Below, in pieces: positions 27,576 to 36,451 of a stretch of 64,000 nt of DNA. How positions within the stretch are numbered: position 1 is the stretch's first letter; each line of letters opens with the position of its first letter. The stretch comes from an uncultured Bacteroidota bacterium. Its GTDB lineage: Bacteria > Bacteroidota > Bacteroidia > JADZBD01. Below the pieces are notes generated by a model. That model was not told the DNA's origin and ran no database searches. It worked only from the letters and a program-made list of their open reading frames with translations. A program made the translations under genes and the position numbers. Location of the stretch: NCBI GenBank assembly GCA_937924855.1, contig CALEYQ010000045.1:1-64000 (forward strand), written 5' to 3'.

Positions 27576-28172
27576 TTGGGAAAGTTTGCCAAGATAATTT
27601 CCTTTCTGCTCCATCCCCTGCTGATGCCTTCTTACGGAATGCTGATATTTCTTCGAATGGATGTTTTTATTCCTCCTGACGGAAAACGGCGTTTGTTTTT
27701 TGTGGTTTTCTTTTTTACGTTTCTTCTCCCGGTTCTCAACATCCTTTTTTTATATAACCGGAAAGTTATTAAATCCATTTACCTTGAAACGAGGGAAGAA
27801 CGAAACCTTCCCTTTTTCAGTACCACCGTGGTGTATTTTATTACCTGGTTTATGTTAAAGGATATGTTGCCCTCCAAGGCAATTTCAATGCTCTTGCTCA
27901 GCGCCACCATTTCGGTGGCACTTACCTATATTTTGAACCGAAAAATAAAAGTCAGCGCACACATGACGGGCATTGGAGGGTTGACGGGAGCAGTATTGAT
28001 TTTTTCCTGGCTTTTTGGGATTAACTCTACCGGAATTTTGGTGGTGTTGTTTTTAACCGGAGGAGTTTTGGCTTCGATAAGAATGTATCTGGGAGCCCAC
28101 GATTTTAAAGAGGTGAGCCTGGGCTACTTTTCCGGTCTGCTTTCCCAGGTAGTGCTTTTCGGAAGTTTTTAA
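27576..28172 (+). CDS. Integral membrane protein, PAP2-superfamily-like
   Basis: A 198-residue protein with about six hydrophobic segments. The segment KIKVSAHMTGIGG and the later RMYLGAHDFKEVSLGYFSG recall the PAP2 phosphatase motifs (PSGH and SRxxxxxHxxxDxxxG), but the catalytic arginine and lysine signatures are weak, so it may be a catalytically altered member. It begins with TTG 6 bp after rpoN and is therefore co-transcribed; an ATG at 27627 is possible but would lose the first membrane segment. The 3' end overlaps hemB by 4 bp. Confidence 0.65.
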   Translation: MGKFAKIISFLLHPLLMPSYGMLIFLRMDVFIPPDGKRRLFFVVFFFTFLLPVLNILFLYNRKVIKSIYLETREERNLPFFSTTVVYFITWFMLKDMLPSKAISMLLLSATISVALTYILNRKIKVSAHMTGIGGLTGAVLIFSWLFGINSTGILVVLFLTGGVLASIRMYLGAHDFKEVSLGYFSGLLSQVVLFGSF

Positions 28173-29140
28173 TCAAGCCAGTTTTCCCGCGCTGCCTTTT
28201 CGGCGTGGTAAGAAAATATCAGCGATGCGCCGGCCCGTTTAAAAGCCGTAAAGTTTTCAATTACAATTTCCTTTTCCGCAATCCAGCCTTTGGCCACGGC
28301 AGCCATAACCATGGCATACTCTCCACTAACATTGTAACAGGCCAGGGGAAGGGTGCTTACTTCGTGCACGGCTTTAAGAATATCCAAATAGGCAAGGGCG
28401 GGTTTTATCATTAAAAGATCGGCCCCTTCCTGTTCGTCGAGCAGGGCCTCGCGAATGGCGTCCTTTCGGTTTCTGAAATCCATTTGATACGATTTTCTAT
28501 CGCCCTTTCCCGGCGAGGAACCGGCCGCTTCGCGAAACGGACCGTAGTAAGATGAAGCAAATTTTACGGCGTAAGACATTATGGGAAGTGTCCCGTATCC
28601 GTTTTTTTCGAACACTTCACGAATAGCTAAAACCCGGCCGTCCATCATGTCGGAAGGTGAAACCATATCGGCGCCCCATTGAGCATGGGAGAGGGCCATG
28701 GCAGAAATGGCTTTTACGGAGGCGGTATTGTCTACTCCTGCTGTATTTACAATGCCGCAATGTCCGTGCGTGGTGTAGGGGCAGAGGCAAACATCGGTAA
28801 TGAGAAAAAGGGCATCGCCAAATTCTTTTTTGAGTTTTTTTACGGCAAGACCAACCGGACCTTTTTCGTTGAGGGAGGATTTTCCATCGGGCGATTTTTT
28901 GTCGCCCGCGCCAAAAAGCACAATTTTGTTCAGGCCGGTTTTTAATAGCCCCTGTACATATTTTACCAGGGAATCGGGATCGTACCGGTAAATTCCGGGC
29001 AGGGAAGAGATGGCCTCCTTCTTGTTTTTTCCGGGAACAACAAAGCAGGGCATAACCAGCGATTTTTTTCGGGGTTCTTCACCGGCCACAGCCTCTCTCA
29101 GGAGGGTGTTGTTTCTTAATCTTCGGGGTTGAATTAGCAT
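28169..29140 (-). CDS. hemB: Delta-aminolevulinic acid dehydratase (porphobilinogen synthase)
   Basis: A 323-residue enzyme condensing two 5-aminolevulinates to porphobilinogen. The Schiff-base lysines lie in MSYAVKFASSYYGPFREAAGS and LLMIKPALAYLD. The metal-site region DVCLCPYTTHGHCGIV keeps the cysteines of zinc-dependent enzymes, and SPSDMMDGRV is conserved. It is last in the minus-strand operon hemA-hemCD-hemB, 11 bp after hemCD. Confidence 0.97.
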   Translation of the reverse strand: MLIQPRRLRNNTLLREAVAGEEPRKKSLVMPCFVVPGKNKKEAISSLPGIYRYDPDSLVKYVQGLLKTGLNKIVLFGAGDKKSPDGKSSLNEKGPVGLAVKKLKKEFGDALFLITDVCLCPYTTHGHCGIVNTAGVDNTASVKAISAMALSHAQWGADMVSPSDMMDGRVLAIREVFEKNGYGTLPIMSYAVKFASSYYGPFREAAGSSPGKGDRKSYQMDFRNRKDAIREALLDEQEGADLLMIKPALAYLDILKAVHEVSTLPLACYNVSGEYAMVMAAVAKGWIAEKEIVIENFTAFKRAGASLIFSYHAEKAARENWLD

Positions 29141-29151
29141 AATATTAACTA

Positions 29152-30723
29152 TTAAGACAAAACCGCCTTTATCAGGCCCAGGTCATTAAATGCCGGAGGC
29201 TGGGCACTGACCCGTCCTTTGTTTTTGTAAATCGTATGTGCCGTAGCCTCGCCCATGGCAATAACTTTTTCATCGGTAATCCGGTTCCCACCGCCAAAAA
29301 AGGCTTCAACATTAGAGGGTGAGGTAAATACCAGAATGTCGTATTTTTTTTCCAGCTTTTTTGTGTGGGTAAGGGTTTCGTAAACGGGCAGGTCGATAGC
29401 GGCCTCTCTTGTGGTGAGTTGATTTTGAATGGAGCGCTTGCTTTCTTTTGCGGTGGGAAACAGAACCCTTGCTTTTCCAACCCGGGCCGAAAATTGCTTA
29501 CCAATGAGTTTTGTATCGGTGCTTTGTCCGATGAACTCAGCCCGCTTCCCAAATTTTCTGAGTTCAAAGGCAGTGGCAGAGCCTATCACGCCAAACCGTA
29601 TTTTATCGGAAAGCATGGGTTTTTTTTCGAAGAAATATTTTACGGCATTCTTGCTCGAGAAAAAAACCCAGTCGAAATTTTCCGAAACATTAAAGTCGAG
29701 AGGCTTGATTTCAATAAGGGGAACCGAATCCACCTGAAAACCGTGAGCTTCCAGAACCGATGAAAACCGGTCGTGTGGTTTTTTTTCGCGTGAGATAAAA
29801 ATATTTTTTCCCTGGAGGGATTTAATTTTTTGGTGGGCTTTCTGAGGCAGGGCTTCAGGATCCTGAGCCTGGAAAAAATAAAACAGGGAGGGAAGCTGAG
29901 CCGATGGCGCAAAGGAAACATGAAGGTTGTGAACCGGATTTCCTTCGGCGTCGGTATCGGCCTCATAGTAAACACCCAGAGGAAGCTGACAACCACCATC
30001 CATCATGGCCAGTAGTTGGCGTTCGGTTTTGGCGGCGAAAGCGGAAGTTTTGTCGGAAACGGATTCAAGGGCTGCAATGATTTCCTTTTCCTCTTCCCGG
30101 GTTTGAAACGCAATGATTCCCTGGGCGGGTGCCGGAACAAATTCTTCCGGAGGCAAAATCACCTGTTCAAATTCTTCAAGGTCGGGGTTCAGTCGTTCAA
30201 TACCGGCAGCGGCGAGCAGAATGGCATCGTATTTTCCTTCTTTGAGTTTCTGAATGCGGGTGGGCACATTACCGCGCAAATCGGAAATATTCAGGTCGGG
30301 CCGGTGGCTTAACAACTGTGCTTTCCGGCGTGACGAAGAAGTGCCCACGCGGGCGTTTTTGGTAAGGGAAAGAGGCATGCGGTCGGCGAAAAACTCTTTC
30401 CGTATCAACAACACATCCGAAGGGTTTTCCCGGTAGGAGTGTCCGGCAATGATAAGTCCCGGAACGGGATCGGTAGGAAGATCTTTTTGGGAATGAACGG
30501 CAATATCGCATTCCCTGTTTAGTAGTGCATCTTCAATTTCTTTGGTAAAAAAACCCTTTCCTTCCATTTTATCGAAGCCCAGGTTTTGGATTTCATCGCC
30601 TTTGGTTTTGATAATTTTAATGGAAGAGGAAATGCCTTTTTCCTGCAAGAGGGCTTCCAGGTGTCGGGCCTGCCATAGGGCAAGGTCGCTGCCCCGCGTT
30701 CCTATTATCAGGGGAGCATTCAT
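29152..30723 (-). CDS. hemCD: Fused hydroxymethylbilane synthase / uroporphyrinogen-III synthase
   Basis: A 523-residue fusion. Residues 1 to about 300 are HemC (porphobilinogen deaminase): GTRGSDLALWQ near the start, catalytic Asp81 in HSQKDLPT, and Cys245 in MDGGCQLPLG for the dipyrromethane cofactor. Residues from about 313 (GKNIFISREKKPHDRF) to the end are HemD, which closes and inverts ring D to give uroporphyrinogen III. The ATG at 30723 lies 1 bp after hemA; an upstream start inside hemA is unnecessary. Fusion may channel the unstable hydroxymethylbilane. The product also feeds siroheme synthesis by CobA at 46 kb. Confidence 0.95.
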   Translation of the reverse strand: MNAPLIIGTRGSDLALWQARHLEALLQEKGISSSIKIIKTKGDEIQNLGFDKMEGKGFFTKEIEDALLNRECDIAVHSQKDLPTDPVPGLIIAGHSYRENPSDVLLIRKEFFADRMPLSLTKNARVGTSSSRRKAQLLSHRPDLNISDLRGNVPTRIQKLKEGKYDAILLAAAGIERLNPDLEEFEQVILPPEEFVPAPAQGIIAFQTREEEKEIIAALESVSDKTSAFAAKTERQLLAMMDGGCQLPLGVYYEADTDAEGNPVHNLHVSFAPSAQLPSLFYFFQAQDPEALPQKAHQKIKSLQGKNIFISREKKPHDRFSSVLEAHGFQVDSVPLIEIKPLDFNVSENFDWVFFSSKNAVKYFFEKKPMLSDKIRFGVIGSATAFELRKFGKRAEFIGQSTDTKLIGKQFSARVGKARVLFPTAKESKRSIQNQLTTREAAIDLPVYETLTHTKKLEKKYDILVFTSPSNVEAFFGGGNRITDEKVIAMGEATAHTIYKNKGRVSAQPPAFNDLGLIKAVLS

Positions 30724-30724
30724 T

Positions 30725-31963
30725 TTAGTTGTTGGAACCTGATTTTTCAAGGAGGATTTCCCGTGCCATTTTCATGGGAACCGAAATGTATTTCCGTTCC
30801 ATATAATCCATCATTTTTTCCAGCACTTCGCGACTGGGAGGATCGAGTTTTTGAAGGTCTTTGGCAAAAACTTCCTGCAGGGCAATTTCTTTTATTTCCC
30901 TTACCTTTTGAGGCACGGCCATCATGGCAAGTTCTATCTGACGGGCTTTGTATTCGATTCGGAAATCGGCCATGTTTTTTTCAATAATGGCTTCGCAGGC
31001 ACTCAGTTCATTCTGGCGTATTCTGAAATTTTCGGCGGCGATTTCTCGGAGGTGGTTGATGGTAATGTGGTGGGGATTAAAATCACTTACAACCTCCGAA
31101 TCCACATCCGCAGGTACGGCCAGGTCGATGACAATTTTTTTGGAAGTTTCGCCGGCCAATAAATGCTTAAAAACCTCAGTGGTAATGAGGGGCGTTTCGG
31201 CTCCGGTACAGGAAATAATTACGTCAAATCCTCCGGTGTAGGAGGGCAGCTGTTCCAGTGGAAATGCTTTTCCCTGAATTTCACCGGCCAGTTTTTCCGC
31301 GTTTTCGGGCGTGCGGTTAAATACGCTGAAGTTTCGGAACCCGTGTTTGAAAAGATAACGGGCCATGGCCACATTTGTTTCTCCGGCTCCCACCAGAATA
31401 AAACGGGATTTCAGTGGCACTTGTAATGCCTTTAGCTTCCGATAGGCGAGAGAAACCACGCTAACCGGATTTCTTGCAATACCTGTAGAAGAATAAATTT
31501 CTTTTGCGGTTAAAATGGTTTTTTTAACTAGTAGTCGAAGGAAGTCGCTGGTTCCTCCTCCGGAATGCGACAGGTCGTACGATTCTTTTACCTGGGCCAA
31601 AATTTCCCGCTCTCCCACCACCAGGCTTTCCAGGGAGGAGGCCACCCGGAACAAATGATTGGCAGCGGTTTCGCCCTCGAATACAACGATACGGGGAAAT
31701 ACTTCGGCAAGTTCCCTGATTTTACCGGGATAAATTAATCCGAGAATTTTTTCTGTTAATGAAGCAGGAGAGAAACCGGGCTTGCAGACAAAAATTAGTT
31801 CCACCCGGTTACAGGTAGCCAGAATCTGGAACTCGGCTATTTCAGTAATTTTTGCCAGATTTCCCGAAACGGTGGGAATGTCTTCCTTCGGAATTTGGAA
31901 AAGACCCAACTCCTCAATACTGAGGGTTTTGTGGGTGAGGGCAATAATTCCAAGCTTTTCCAT
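30725..31963 (-). CDS. hemA: Glutamyl-tRNA reductase
   Basis: A 412-residue reductase that turns glutamyl-tRNA into glutamate-1-semialdehyde, the first step of C5-pathway heme synthesis. The catalytic nucleophile is Cys51 in ILATCNRVELI. The NADPH domain has VGAGETNVAMARYL, and the C-terminal dimerisation helices end in YMERKYISVPMKMA. The start is ATG 31963; an upstream TTG at 31978 is not needed. It is first in the hemA-hemCD-hemB operon. hemL is not in the window. Confidence 0.96.
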   Translation of the reverse strand: MEKLGIIALTHKTLSIEELGLFQIPKEDIPTVSGNLAKITEIAEFQILATCNRVELIFVCKPGFSPASLTEKILGLIYPGKIRELAEVFPRIVVFEGETAANHLFRVASSLESLVVGEREILAQVKESYDLSHSGGGTSDFLRLLVKKTILTAKEIYSSTGIARNPVSVVSLAYRKLKALQVPLKSRFILVGAGETNVAMARYLFKHGFRNFSVFNRTPENAEKLAGEIQGKAFPLEQLPSYTGGFDVIISCTGAETPLITTEVFKHLLAGETSKKIVIDLAVPADVDSEVVSDFNPHHITINHLREIAAENFRIRQNELSACEAIIEKNMADFRIEYKARQIELAMMAVPQKVREIKEIALQEVFAKDLQKLDPPSREVLEKMMDYMERKYISVPMKMAREILLEKSGSNN

Positions 31964-32063
31964 AAAATTCCCACGCAAAAGTCTCTTTTACAAGGGTTTT
32001 TTTTGTCATAAAACTGTCACGACCAAGGGTCTTTTGCGATTGAAATTCACTACTTTTAGGGTC

Positions 32064-33365
32064 ATGAAAACCGGTATTTGGTTTTTGCCTTTTTGGGCTT
32101 TTTTTCTTTGTTGTTTTCCGGCCCTTTCTCAGGGAAAAGACGAAAAGCTTGAGGCCGCTATAAAAAAGCTTGAACTTCAAAAAAATCCCGATTCGAACCG
32201 CGTGCTTGCCTTGAACGAACTTGCCCGGGAGTATAGGCGAACGGATGTAGGGCAGGCCTTTAAAAATGCCAGAGAGGCATTGAAGCTGGCCCGGGAAATT
32301 TCTTTTTCCAGAGGCGAAGCCATGGCGCTTACCACCCTTGGTGTTATGCTTAAAGATCAGGGCAATCCTGATTCCGCTCTGGTGTATCATTTCGACGCTT
32401 TAAAGATTTGTGAAGAGAATCCGGGCTTAAAAAAATTAAGAGCAAGGGTTTTGAATAACATTGGCGTTTCCTATAAAGACAAGCTGGATTTTGCAAGTGC
32501 GGTAAAATATTATTCTTCGGCCATTAAAATTAACGAAGAGCTAAAAGACAACGAAGGTCTAGGGATGTGCTACAATAATATTGGCATTATTTACAAACGA
32601 CAGGGAGAAAATGAAAAAGCGCTAGAGAATTTCAAAAAGGCGGGAGAGTTTCACCTTAAAAACAATGACCCCCTTTCGCGCTCCAAGGTTTTAAACAACA
32701 TGGCTTCCATTTATTTGCGGTTGAATCAATTTAAAGAGGCCTTTGAGGTGTTAGCTGAAGGTGAACAATTAATGAAAAAGAATAAGGATAACGGCTCACT
32801 TGCTATTCTTTACGGACACTACACCGTAGCCATGAGAAAAACCGGAAATCTTGAGAAAGCGGAGGAGTATTGTATCCTTTCCGGAAAAATTTTCAAGGAA
32901 CTGAATGATCTGGATGGACTTGCAGCCAACTATTTTGACCTTGCCGAAATTCAGATTTTAAAAAAGAAATACAACGACGCCTTGTATTTTGCCGAACAGG
33001 GTCTTGATATTTCCAAAAAGATTGGGAAGGTTGAAACATTGATGGAGGGTCATTTGGTTTTATCGCAGGCTTACGAAGGCCTGAGCGACTATAAAAAAGC
33101 CCTCGACCACCATAAAAAAATGATGCTGTTTAAAGACAGTATCCGGAAAACGGAAGATGTGGAAACCGCCCGCCTTTTTCAGGCCCGCTTTGAAAGCGAC
33201 AGGAGAGAGTGGGAGCTGGGTCGCCTCAAGGAACAGGAAGAGGTAATAAAAAAAACCAGGGCAAGAAACAGAATCATTATCTATTCCCTTTCCGGCCTTT
33301 GTGTTTTGCTGGCCGGGTCTCTGCTGGTATTGCTAAAAAAGAGAAAGAAAACTACCGGACAATAA
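32064..33365 (+). CDS. Secreted TPR protein with C-terminal membrane anchor
   Basis: A 433-residue protein with signal peptide (to about residue 24, PALSQG), roughly eight tetratricopeptide repeats (for example VLNNIGVSYKDKLDFASAVKYY and CYNNIGIIYKRQGENEKALENF), a charged helix (about 370-395) and a single transmembrane segment near 403-425 followed by a short basic cytoplasmic tail. This is the sensor half seen in Bacteroidota TPR histidine kinases and LuxR-type regulators, but the protein ends right after the membrane segment, without an output domain. The ATG at 32064 gives the signal peptide. It is divergent from hemA and overlaps the CotH gene by 14 bp at the 3' end. Confidence 0.8.
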   Translation: MKTGIWFLPFWAFFLCCFPALSQGKDEKLEAAIKKLELQKNPDSNRVLALNELAREYRRTDVGQAFKNAREALKLAREISFSRGEAMALTTLGVMLKDQGNPDSALVYHFDALKICEENPGLKKLRARVLNNIGVSYKDKLDFASAVKYYSSAIKINEELKDNEGLGMCYNNIGIIYKRQGENEKALENFKKAGEFHLKNNDPLSRSKVLNNMASIYLRLNQFKEAFEVLAEGEQLMKKNKDNGSLAILYGHYTVAMRKTGNLEKAEEYCILSGKIFKELNDLDGLAANYFDLAEIQILKKKYNDALYFAEQGLDISKKIGKVETLMEGHLVLSQAYEGLSDYKKALDHHKKMMLFKDSIRKTEDVETARLFQARFESDRREWELGRLKEQEEVIKKTRARNRIIIYSLSGLCVLLAGSLLVLLKKRKKTTGQ

Positions 33366-34983
33366 TTTTTTTCGAAAGCTGCATTGGCCCGGATTGTCCA
33401 CGCAGGAAGTATATCCCCGGCGGCAGGCTAAGCGTTTCTCCGGAAAACAAAACCTCATTGTTTCCTGCATCAAAAGGCTTTTCTTCCCGGGAAACCAATC
33501 TTCCCGAAGCATCTATTATTTCCCAGTGCATGGTTCCGGATTCAAAGCCAAAGAAGCTTACCTGAAATGTGCCGGAATTTGGATTGGGATACACAGCGAA
33601 GGAATAGTCGGAATAATTTTCCTGGTGCTGGCTCAGGGTTGTGCAGGTGCCTGGAAGGTTTTGATCCAGCCAGGCGATGCGGTTCCGCAGCCAGTTTTTA
33701 AGTTCGTCGATTTCTTCCTGATAAGTTTGAGGAATGGGGTTTGGGTTAGGCCATACATATTGACCCAGGATAGGCCAGCGGGTAAAATTTCTTGCTTGTG
33801 ATTCATCCAGATAAATCCTCATCGAGTCGATATAATGGAACAACTTTGTAGTGTCGAGGAGGTTTGACCTCCAGTAGGTCCATTGGCATTTTACAGCCTC
33901 GGTAAAGGATGGGTCCTGGAGCAAACGCCCCCACCAGAAAGGCACCTGATAACCATCGTTCGGGCAAACATTTCCAAATTGATACGCCCAGCCGGTAACG
34001 GAACTGCCACCACAATAATTGGCGTTGGCCCAGGCAATATCGTAATCCCATACGGGTCCCATGGTAAGCTTTCCGCCCTTGCTGTACTTGTCTTTGAAAA
34101 AATAGGTTGAAATCCGGTAACCATCCACATTTTTGGATAGTTCATTGAGCAAAAAGTAATCCGCAAAGGAATAGTGCTTTGCATACCTTTTATAGCCTGT
34201 CTGCGGGTTGGTAAAGTTGGATCCGGAGAGGGCCGTTTCAAAGCTGTCTACATATTGCTGAATGTAAGTCCTCTGTTGAACCGTAATGCTGTCGGGCTTG
34301 GGATATTCGTATTGTATTCTAATGGTTTGGCCGTTGGGTGAAACCGCCGGTGGATAGGGGGAAGTCCAAAATGAACCCCCGTTGCCCGTGAACTTATCAA
34401 TCTTTAAAATATATCCGCCGGTGAGATTGTCGCCTGTATTTTCGGTGGGTTTTAGTTTGGCAATTTTTACGCGGTTCTTATCCCGTTTTATCTTTTCCAT
34501 CAACACATAAACCCCCTGATATTGTCCGTTCAGGACTACTTCTACATATCGGGTCCGTGCCGCATAATAACCCATGTTTTCCGAAATATAATAAGCCAGC
34601 ACATTGTTTAGCAGTGACTTATCGGAATAGTTGGCGCTGAGAATCCAGTCGCTTTCGGTGGGCATTCCTAAAAGGGCTGTGTCAATCTGGTTCCCGAAAA
34701 TGTCGGTGGTTTCAAAGCCGTAAGATTTTTTGGGAAACATCTGGCTGCTGCTGCCCCTTTGCTCAATCATTACTTTCCCGTTGTAGTGGTTGAAGGGGTC
34801 GGTCATGTAATTCCTGTTTCCGGCCCCGTTGAAAATAATGCCCATATCAACCATTATTTTCGGATTATCCGGAATGTTCTGGCTATTGGTGTTAATTACC
34901 ACTATGGGTAAATTCGAAGAGGTAAAATTTACCTGGGCCAGGAATACGGCCGGGGCAAAAAGGAGGATTAGGAAGATTTTCAT
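33352..34983 (-). CDS. Secreted CotH-family protein with T9SS type A sorting domain
   Basis: About 543 residues. The ATG at 34983 is followed by a signal peptide (AVFLAQ). Residues about 30-440 match the CotH kinase family: KVMIEQRGSSSQMFPKKSYGFET, SDWILSANYSDKSLLNNVLAY, GVYVLMEKIKRDKNRV, and the late GPVWDYDIAWANANYCG, which carries metal-binding acidic residues. CotH proteins are atypical secreted protein kinases. The C-terminus (FAVYPNPNSGTFQVSF, IDASGRLVS, LPPGIYFLR, SKKIIVR) is the T9SS type A signal. A second CotH/T9SS protein lies at 40942-42552. Confidence 0.9.
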   Translation of the reverse strand: MKIFLILLFAPAVFLAQVNFTSSNLPIVVINTNSQNIPDNPKIMVDMGIIFNGAGNRNYMTDPFNHYNGKVMIEQRGSSSQMFPKKSYGFETTDIFGNQIDTALLGMPTESDWILSANYSDKSLLNNVLAYYISENMGYYAARTRYVEVVLNGQYQGVYVLMEKIKRDKNRVKIAKLKPTENTGDNLTGGYILKIDKFTGNGGSFWTSPYPPAVSPNGQTIRIQYEYPKPDSITVQQRTYIQQYVDSFETALSGSNFTNPQTGYKRYAKHYSFADYFLLNELSKNVDGYRISTYFFKDKYSKGGKLTMGPVWDYDIAWANANYCGGSSVTGWAYQFGNVCPNDGYQVPFWWGRLLQDPSFTEAVKCQWTYWRSNLLDTTKLFHYIDSMRIYLDESQARNFTRWPILGQYVWPNPNPIPQTYQEEIDELKNWLRNRIAWLDQNLPGTCTTLSQHQENYSDYSFAVYPNPNSGTFQVSFFGFESGTMHWEIIDASGRLVSREEKPFDAGNNEVLFSGETLSLPPGIYFLRGQSGPMQLSKKIIVR

Positions 34984-35079
34984 GGGAGGTAAAAGATAAA
35001 AGTACAAATCTTCTTCAATTTATCACACAGGGCATTTCCCGGCTCGGGGATTATTTTTAATTTAGGTACTCCGGAAATC

Positions 35080-36447
35080 ATGCAGGCAAAGCCCTTTAAA
35101 ATAGTTCTTGTAATTACTCTCCTTTTGGTGCAGGGAATTTCCATGGCCCAAAAACCCGATGAGGACAAAGGAACCATTGAAATTTTGGGTCAGCTCAGCA
35201 GTATGAGCGATCAGGGAAAGCTTGAAGGGGTGGTGATTACGGTTTACAAAGGCTCCCAAAAGGTAGATGAATTCAAAAGCGATAAGAAGGGGAATTTCAG
35301 AGTGGTGCTTTATCCGAACACCGGCGAATACGCCATTCGCTTCTCCTATCCTCTGCATGTTTCCATGTATTGCATGGTTAATACAAGCATTCCCGAAAAG
35401 AGTCTTCCCTTCTGGGGGGGGCATAAATTTGTAAATCTTCCCCTTTGGCCAACCAACACCAAAGAGATTAACATATATGCCTTCAAGGATTATCCTTTTG
35501 CAAAAATCCGCTGGGAAAAGAAAAGTTTTGGTGAAGACCTTGCTCATTTTGAGTTTTTCAAAAAGAAGGTGGAAGACATTGAAGAACTGGCAAGCATTCG
35601 CCAGAAAGAAATAGAGGAGGCAAATAAAAAGGAAAAAGAGCGGAAGGAAAAGGAAGAAAAGGAAAGACTTGAAAAAGAGCGAAAGGAAAAGGAACTTACC
35701 GACAAGGAGCTGGCCCTGAAAGAACTGCTTGAAAAAGAGAAAAAGGAGCGCGAACAACTGGAACTGGAGCAAAAGGAAAAGGCCTTAAAACAAAAGAAGC
35801 TTCTGGAAGAACAAAAAAGACTTGAAGAGGAATTGGCCAAAAAGAAGGAAGAAAATGTTTCCGACGAAGTTAAAATGAAGCAGGAAAAGGAAATCAAAGA
35901 AAAGATCAAAGAGAAAAACCAAGCCATTACTTCCCAGTACCGCAGTGAACTTTTGATCATGGTGGCAGAAAACGAAAAGAAGATGAAAGAGGAGTCGATG
36001 CTGAAAAAGAAAATGGAATCAGACGCCAATGCCATTGCCGAAAAACTCAGAAGGGAGGAAGAGCTTAAAACCAAAATTGAATTGCTGGAAAAGGAAATAG
36101 CCGGACTGAAAGCCAAAAATCAGCAGAACTCCCTTAACCGTATTGTTGAAATAAATGGAATAATTAAAACCACGGCCGAGGTGGAAAAATCCATACGGGA
36201 GGAAAAAGTAAAAACCATTCCCGATGTAAAATCTTACTCCAGTCCCACGGTTCCCATTATTACCACCACGCTTAGCCAGGGGGTATTCAGTTATACCACC
36301 TATATTGAAATTGTGGCGGGGAAGGAGAAAGTAATGCTTTCGAAGGAATATTATGTTTGGGGAACCGAACAGTTTTACAAAGACGGGAAAGAAATCTCGA
36401 GACTTGACTTTATCCGTGAGATTCTGAAATATAAAAACATGAAATAA
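35080..36447 (+). CDS. Exported protein with beta-sandwich domain and long coiled coil
   Basis: A 455-residue protein. After a signal peptide (ISMAQ) there is a carboxypeptidase-regulatory-like beta domain at about 30-110 (LEGVVITVYKGSQKVDEFKSD, then GNFRVVLYPNTGEYAIRF). Residues about 155-350 are an extreme Lys/Glu coiled coil, and a folded C-terminal 80-residue region follows (FSYTTYIEIVAGKEKVMLSKEYYVWG). The gene carries a run of eight G at 35414-35421. It lies 4 bp upstream of the propeller/SpoIIE gene and is surely co-transcribed, so the protein could be the periplasmic partner or ligand of that sensor. This is inference. Confidence 0.7.
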   Translation: MQAKPFKIVLVITLLLVQGISMAQKPDEDKGTIEILGQLSSMSDQGKLEGVVITVYKGSQKVDEFKSDKKGNFRVVLYPNTGEYAIRFSYPLHVSMYCMVNTSIPEKSLPFWGGHKFVNLPLWPTNTKEINIYAFKDYPFAKIRWEKKSFGEDLAHFEFFKKKVEDIEELASIRQKEIEEANKKEKERKEKEEKERLEKERKEKELTDKELALKELLEKEKKEREQLELEQKEKALKQKKLLEEQKRLEEELAKKKEENVSDEVKMKQEKEIKEKIKEKNQAITSQYRSELLIMVAENEKKMKEESMLKKKMESDANAIAEKLRREEELKTKIELLEKEIAGLKAKNQQNSLNRIVEINGIIKTTAEVEKSIREEKVKTIPDVKSYSSPTVPIITTTLSQGVFSYTTYIEIVAGKEKVMLSKEYYVWGTEQFYKDGKEISRLDFIREILKYKNMK

Positions 36448-36451
36448 TAAT

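Noticed and set aside
35414..35421. Run of eight G in the coiled-coil protein gene as a phase-variation tract
   Set aside because: The frame is intact, only one tract is present, and TGG GGG GGG reads naturally as Trp-Gly-Gly. Phase variation would need population data.
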